Source: an uncultured Collinsella sp. (GTDB lineage: Bacteria > Actinomycetota > Coriobacteriia > Coriobacteriales > Coriobacteriaceae). Taken from it: a stretch of DNA of 10,001 nt. The stretch covers positions 1-10,001 of the forward strand of contig URTZ01000061.1 in assembly GCA_900550825.1 (NCBI GenBank). The letters are read 5' to 3'. Both the position numbers and the translations under genes were made by a program. Shown here in pieces: positions 7,905 to 10,001 of the stretch. The notes below the pieces were generated by a model. It ran no database searches, was not told where the DNA came from, and saw only the letters and a list, made by a program, of their open reading frames with translations. Numbering within the stretch: position 1 is the stretch's first letter; each line of letters opens with the position of its first letter.

Positions 7905-7941
7905 AAAAAAGCGCCCGTCCCTACAAGCTGGGACGAAGCGC
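7905..7941 (-). terminator. Regulated intrinsic terminator of the ileS T-box
   Basis: On the minus strand GCGCTTCGTCCC (7930-7941) pairs with GGGACGGGCGC (7911-7921) with one bulged base and an eight-base loop, followed by six Ts (7905-7910). Its 5' arm shares CTTCGTCCC with the 3' side of the antiterminator, so the two structures exclude each other. Confidence 0.92.
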
Positions 7942-8199
7942 CACAAAACGAGCTGTACGCCCGCAAAAGCTCTTCGTTTAACCACCCAGCTTAGATGCCC
8001 TCGCCCGCGTATTCGCGCGCTCGCATCCGTTACTCGGCTGGCCTGTATCGACGACCATCTCGGCGATATCTACTAAGACGTGTCTGCGCGGCACGTCCGT
8101 TGGGACCGCAGCTCCGGGGTGATTTTCATCGGTCGCATGCACGGGTTCTCAGCGCTTCCCGCTCTCTGTAGCATGCGGACGGCCGACTACTCGTCCCCA
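7905..8199 (-). ncRNA. Isoleucine T-box riboswitch leader of ileS
   Basis: A tRNA-sensing leader of about 295 bases on the minus strand that should allow ileS transcription when tRNA-Ile is uncharged. The base of stem I pairs TGGGGAC (8193-8199) with GGTCCCA (8101-8107). Next come GAGTAG (8187-8192), the AG bulge CAGAGAG (8162-8168) and the distal loop GCTGAGAACCC (8143-8153). The specifier ATC (8121-8123) lies in GATGAAAATCACC, matching isoleucine. A later GATGC/GCATC stem fits stem III. The antiterminator is unusually clear: AAGCTGGG (7985-7992) pairs with CCCAGCTT (7925-7932), bulge TGGTTAA (7978-7984), then ACGAAG (7972-7977) pairs with CTTCGT (7933-7938). TGGT complements ACCA at the end of a tRNA with discriminator A, as in tRNA-Ile. 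The bulge ends TAA where the family norm is ACC. Confidence 0.94.
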
Positions 8200-8217
8200 T
8201 CAACGCTTATGCGGTGT

Positions 8218-8246
8218 ATGCTAGCACGTTCCGCGTCGGCAAAAAA
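8218..8246 (-). promoter_or_regulatory. Candidate extended -10 promoter of the ileS leader
   Basis: On the minus strand TGC-TAGCAT (8218-8226) gives an extended -10 element, 17 bases after a T-rich -35 position (TTTTTT, 8241-8246). Transcription would begin near 8211, just before stem I of the T-box, which is where it is expected. The -35 match is weak. Confidence 0.4.
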
Positions 8247-8347
8247 CCCTCAACACTGGTTTTATACGTTCGAAATTTCTCGCTATTACAGCCCTTCTCT
8301 AGGAGCAAAATACCTGAAAGCACTTTATCGAACGAAAGAAGGCTGCT

Positions 8348-9430
8348 ATGCGCACAATTGGGATGAGCGACTACACCGTTGGCGAGGATTGCTTTACCAA
8401 GCTGCCAACTGCACTGGCGGAGTACGGCGCGAAGAAAGTCGCCATCATTGGCGGCAAGCGAGCCCTGGCTGCGGCGCTGCCGGGCATCGAGGCGGCACTT
8501 GAAGGTACCGATGTCGAGGTCCTGGAGACGCGCGTCTACGGTACCAACAGTACGCGTGCCAATATCGCCAAGGTCGTAAACTCCCCCGCCTGCCAGGAAG
8601 CCGACGTGCTCATTGCTTGCGGCGGCGGCAAGGCGCTCGATACCGTCAAGACGGCGGCCATCGAGCTCAAGAAGATCGTCTTTACCGTGCCGACGATCTG
8701 CTCCAACTGCTCCGCCGCGACCGCCATTGCCGTTGTCTACAACGACGACGGCTCGCTCGAGGGCTATTCGTACCCCAACCGCCCCGCGCACATCTTCATC
8801 AACCCCAAGATCATCGCCGAGGCGCCAGCAGAGTACTTCTGGGCCGGCGTGGGCGATGCCCTATCTAAGCAGCCCGAGATCGAGTACGCCACGAGCGCCG
8901 GTAATTTGGAGCACACCGCCGGTCTTGGCCTGGCACTCGCCCACACCTGCTCCGAGCCGCTGTTTACCTACGGCGTGCAGGGTCTAAAGGACGTGCGCCA
9001 GGACCTGTCGAGCGAGGCCGTTAAGCAGATCGCGCTCGATATCGTGGTCAACACGGGCTATGTCTCGAACCTGACCAACCAGAACGATTATTACTACAAC
9101 TCGAGCGTGGCGCACGCGTTCTACAACGCCACCTGCAGCATTCCGCGTGAGGGCACCTACCTGCATGGCGAGGTCGTGAGCCTGGGCGTGCTGGTACTGT
9201 TTGCCTATACGGGCGATACCGAGAACCTTGAGCGCTACGCCGCCTTTAACAAGCAGATGGGGCTGCCCGTAACGCTTGAGCAGGTTGGCCTTACCGAGGC
9301 AGATATCCCGGCCCTGTGCGAATACGCGCACGCCACCAACGAGTGGAAGCAGGGAAACCCCGAGCCCTTCACCGACGAAAAATTCGCCGCCGCCATCAAA
9401 GCTGCCAACGCCTACGGCCACACCCTCTAG
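8348..9430 (+). CDS. Iron-containing alcohol dehydrogenase / glycerol dehydrogenase-like oxidoreductase
   Basis: A 360-residue NAD(P)-dependent metal dehydrogenase of the group III ADH/GldA fold. The N-terminal nucleotide-binding half contains KKVAIIGGKRAL (29-40) and the cofactor-phosphate motif CGGGKALDTVK (91-101), then TVPTICSNCSA (113-123). The C-terminal metal site is intact: D170 in GVGDALSK, H256 in AHAFYN and H273 in YLHGEVVSLG, which bind Zn2+ or Fe2+ in this family. Overall layout resembles GldA and E. coli HcxA (YbdH), a hydroxycarboxylate dehydrogenase, so the substrate may be glycerol, a related polyol or a 2-oxo acid. The ATG at 8348 is chosen because AGAAGG lies five bases upstream; the ATG at 8363 lacks a ribosome binding site. 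It is divergent from ileS and is a single-gene unit closed by the terminator at 9440. No partner kinase or transporter is seen. Confidence 0.9.
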   Translation: MRTIGMSDYTVGEDCFTKLPTALAEYGAKKVAIIGGKRALAAALPGIEAALEGTDVEVLETRVYGTNSTRANIAKVVNSPACQEADVLIACGGGKALDTVKTAAIELKKIVFTVPTICSNCSAATAIAVVYNDDGSLEGYSYPNRPAHIFINPKIIAEAPAEYFWAGVGDALSKQPEIEYATSAGNLEHTAGLGLALAHTCSEPLFTYGVQGLKDVRQDLSSEAVKQIALDIVVNTGYVSNLTNQNDYYYNSSVAHAFYNATCSIPREGTYLHGEVVSLGVLVLFAYTGDTENLERYAAFNKQMGLPVTLEQVGLTEADIPALCEYAHATNEWKQGNPEPFTDEKFAAAIKAANAYGHTL

Positions 9431-9439
9431 CTCTAACCC

Positions 9440-9480
9440 AAAACCACCACAAGGGAGCAGTACCTTTGTGGTGGTTTTTT
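9440..9480 (+). terminator. Rho-independent terminator after the dehydrogenase
   Basis: AAACCACCACAAGG pairs with CCTTTGTGGTGGTTT (9440-9454 with 9463-9478, one bulged T) around an eight-base loop, ending in six Ts (9475-9480). It begins nine bases after the stop codon. Its stem core is the same as that of the terminator at 1798-1838. Confidence 0.92.
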
Positions 9481-9499
9481 ATTGCACCACCATTCAGTT

Positions 9500-9547
9500 C
9501 GTACTCGAACCCGGTTCTTTACGAGAAAGGGTTCAGGTACGTTTTTT
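9500..9547 (+). terminator. Second tandem hairpin with T-run
   Basis: CGTAC (9500-9504) pairs with GTACG (9537-9541) and GAACCC (9507-9512) with GGGTTC (9529-9534), separated by a 2x2 internal loop; an inner TTCT/AGAA pairing extends the stem. Six Ts follow directly (9542-9547). The form is a classic intrinsic terminator, yet no gene lies between it and the previous terminator. Confidence 0.8.
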
Positions 9548-9596
9548 ATCGTAAATTCTGCGGAAGGACTACTCGGAACGGTAAACAGGAACGAAC

Positions 9597-9640
9597 AAAG
9601 GCAGGGCATCATCGTGGTGATGGTATCCTGCCTTTTATTT
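9597..9640 (+). terminator. Third tandem hairpin with T-run
   Basis: AAAGGCAGG (9597-9605) pairs with CCTGCCTTT (9627-9635), capped by an inner CATCA/TGATG hairpin (9607-9611 with 9618-9622), and is followed by TTTTATTTT. No coding sequence precedes it, so it may end a short untranslated transcript or serve as a backup terminator. Confidence 0.72.
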
Positions 9641-9706
9641 TGCGAAACCAAGGTCGCTTTATGCGAACTTGATCGCCACTTATATGGCGCATTGATGGCA
9701 ATTGCT

Positions 9707-9832
9707 GCGTACGTGCGTACCGGGAGCCTGTACACCTCTGGCAAGGCGTAACACACTAGTCTTTGTTCCAAAGTCCGTGTGCTAAGGGGGCAGGGCCCTT
9801 AGAATTCCTGTGGAGTGTGTACGCACGTACGT
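9707..9832. repeat. Inverted-repeat-bounded structured element, function unknown
   Basis: GCGTACGTGCGTAC (9707-9720) and GTACGCACGTACGT (9819-9832) are inverted copies matching at 13 of 14 bases. They enclose 98 bases that contain two hairpins: CACAC/GTGTG (9752-9756 with 9777-9781) with inner CTTTG/CAAAG, and CTAAGGG/CCCTTAG (9782-9788 with 9796-9802). It could be a structured RNA with a closing stem, a small non-autonomous mobile element, or a protein-binding site. No target-site duplication is obvious and it matches no riboswitch class I recognise. Confidence 0.6.
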
Positions 9833-9937
9833 AGGAAAACAGCAAATTACGCTATATCAGGGCGTTCTTTCATTGGAGCGTATGGTATACACGGCTTAGT
9901 TCAACAAATAAGAATTTATATATAAAGGAGAATATTG

Positions 9938-10001
9938 ATGAAACTGTTTTTATGTTCGCACTTTTCAAGTGTAGGAAGTCTGATAAAGGAAGAAATTGAA
10001 A
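9938..10001 (+). CDS. Start of a peptidase E-like (S51 / class I amidotransferase-like) gene, cut by the window end
   Basis: Only 21 codons are present, reading MKLFLCSHFSSVGSLIKEEI and on. The ATG at 9938 has a strong ribosome binding site, AAAGGAG (9924-9930), seven bases upstream. The opening MKLFLCS followed by a helix resembles the N-terminus of small S51 peptidase E-like proteins (alpha-aspartyl dipeptidase fold), but the catalytic Ser-His-Glu region is outside the window, so the family call is tentative. Codons and upstream sequence are markedly AT-rich (TTATATATAAAGGAG), unlike the GC-rich genes before it, which suggests acquisition from a lower-GC relative. A TATACA hexamer (9886-9891) could be a -10 element, without a clear -35. 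Confidence 0.6.
   Translation, partial: MKLFLCSHFSSVGSLIKEEIE

Larger units (their letters stand above)
9481..9937. other. Gene-free stretch between dehydrogenase and peptidase-like gene
   Basis: No credible coding region was found in these 457 bases. Short open frames on both strands run straight through the hairpin terminators and lack ribosome binding sites. The stretch holds two terminators (9500-9547, 9597-9640), the inverted-repeat element at 9707-9832 and an AT-rich 3' end leading into the next gene. Confidence 0.65.

Noticed and set aside
5462..7981. An 839-codon open frame on the plus strand opposite ileS
   Set aside because: It is an antisense shadow of a GC-rich gene: it has no recognisable family features, no ribosome binding site that sets a start, and runs into the T-box leader. 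The minus-strand IleRS is unambiguous.
8080..8502. A 140-codon plus-strand frame overlapping the T-box and the dehydrogenase start
   Set aside because: It overlaps a well-supported riboswitch and the dehydrogenase in another frame and has no family signal.
9433..9771. Open frames on both strands through 9433-9771 (112 codons minus, 89 codons plus)
   Set aside because: Both run through two or three hairpin terminators and translate inverted repeats; neither has a ribosome binding site. They are likely to be annotated as hypothetical proteins by mistake.
9707..9832. Reading the inverted-repeat element as a known riboswitch, 6S RNA or a complete insertion sequence
   Set aside because: No signature of the classes considered was found, no T-run follows the closing arm, there is no transposase frame, and no target-site duplication is visible.

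Overview
The window looks like chromosomal core sequence from a fairly GC-rich bacterium. The lspA–rluD pair, the T-box-controlled ileS and the gene content fit an anaerobic gut actinobacterium of the Coriobacteriia, perhaps Collinsella. That placement is inference from gene content and style; no marker here proves it.

Positions 1-7861 hold six genes, all on the minus strand. In transcription order they are: ileS (5060-7861); a terminator; lspA and an RluD-type pseudouridine synthase gene, overlapping by one base; a membrane glycosyltransferase of family 2 with its own candidate promoter; a strong hairpin terminator; a short prepilin peptidase; and an HD-domain dNTP triphosphohydrolase (dgt).

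The divergent intergenic region 7862-8347 carries a complete isoleucine T-box leader on the minus strand. Stem I, an ATC specifier, the antiterminator and a competing terminator can all be read, so uncharged tRNA-Ile should switch ileS on. On the plus strand an iron-containing/glycerol-type dehydrogenase (8348-9430) points the other way.

After the dehydrogenase comes about 500 bp without a convincing gene. It contains three successive hairpin-plus-T-run terminators (9440-9480, 9500-9547, 9597-9640) and a compact structured element bounded by a 14-bp inverted repeat (9707-9832). The window ends with the AT-rich start of a peptidase E-like gene (9938 onward), whose composition differs from everything before it.

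Most of the window is ordinary housekeeping sequence. The parts that deserve a second look are the T-box with its non-standard tRNA-binding bulge and enlarged apical region, and the stretch 9430-9938 with its stacked terminators and inverted-repeat element. No CRISPR array, transposase, tRNA or rRNA gene was seen.
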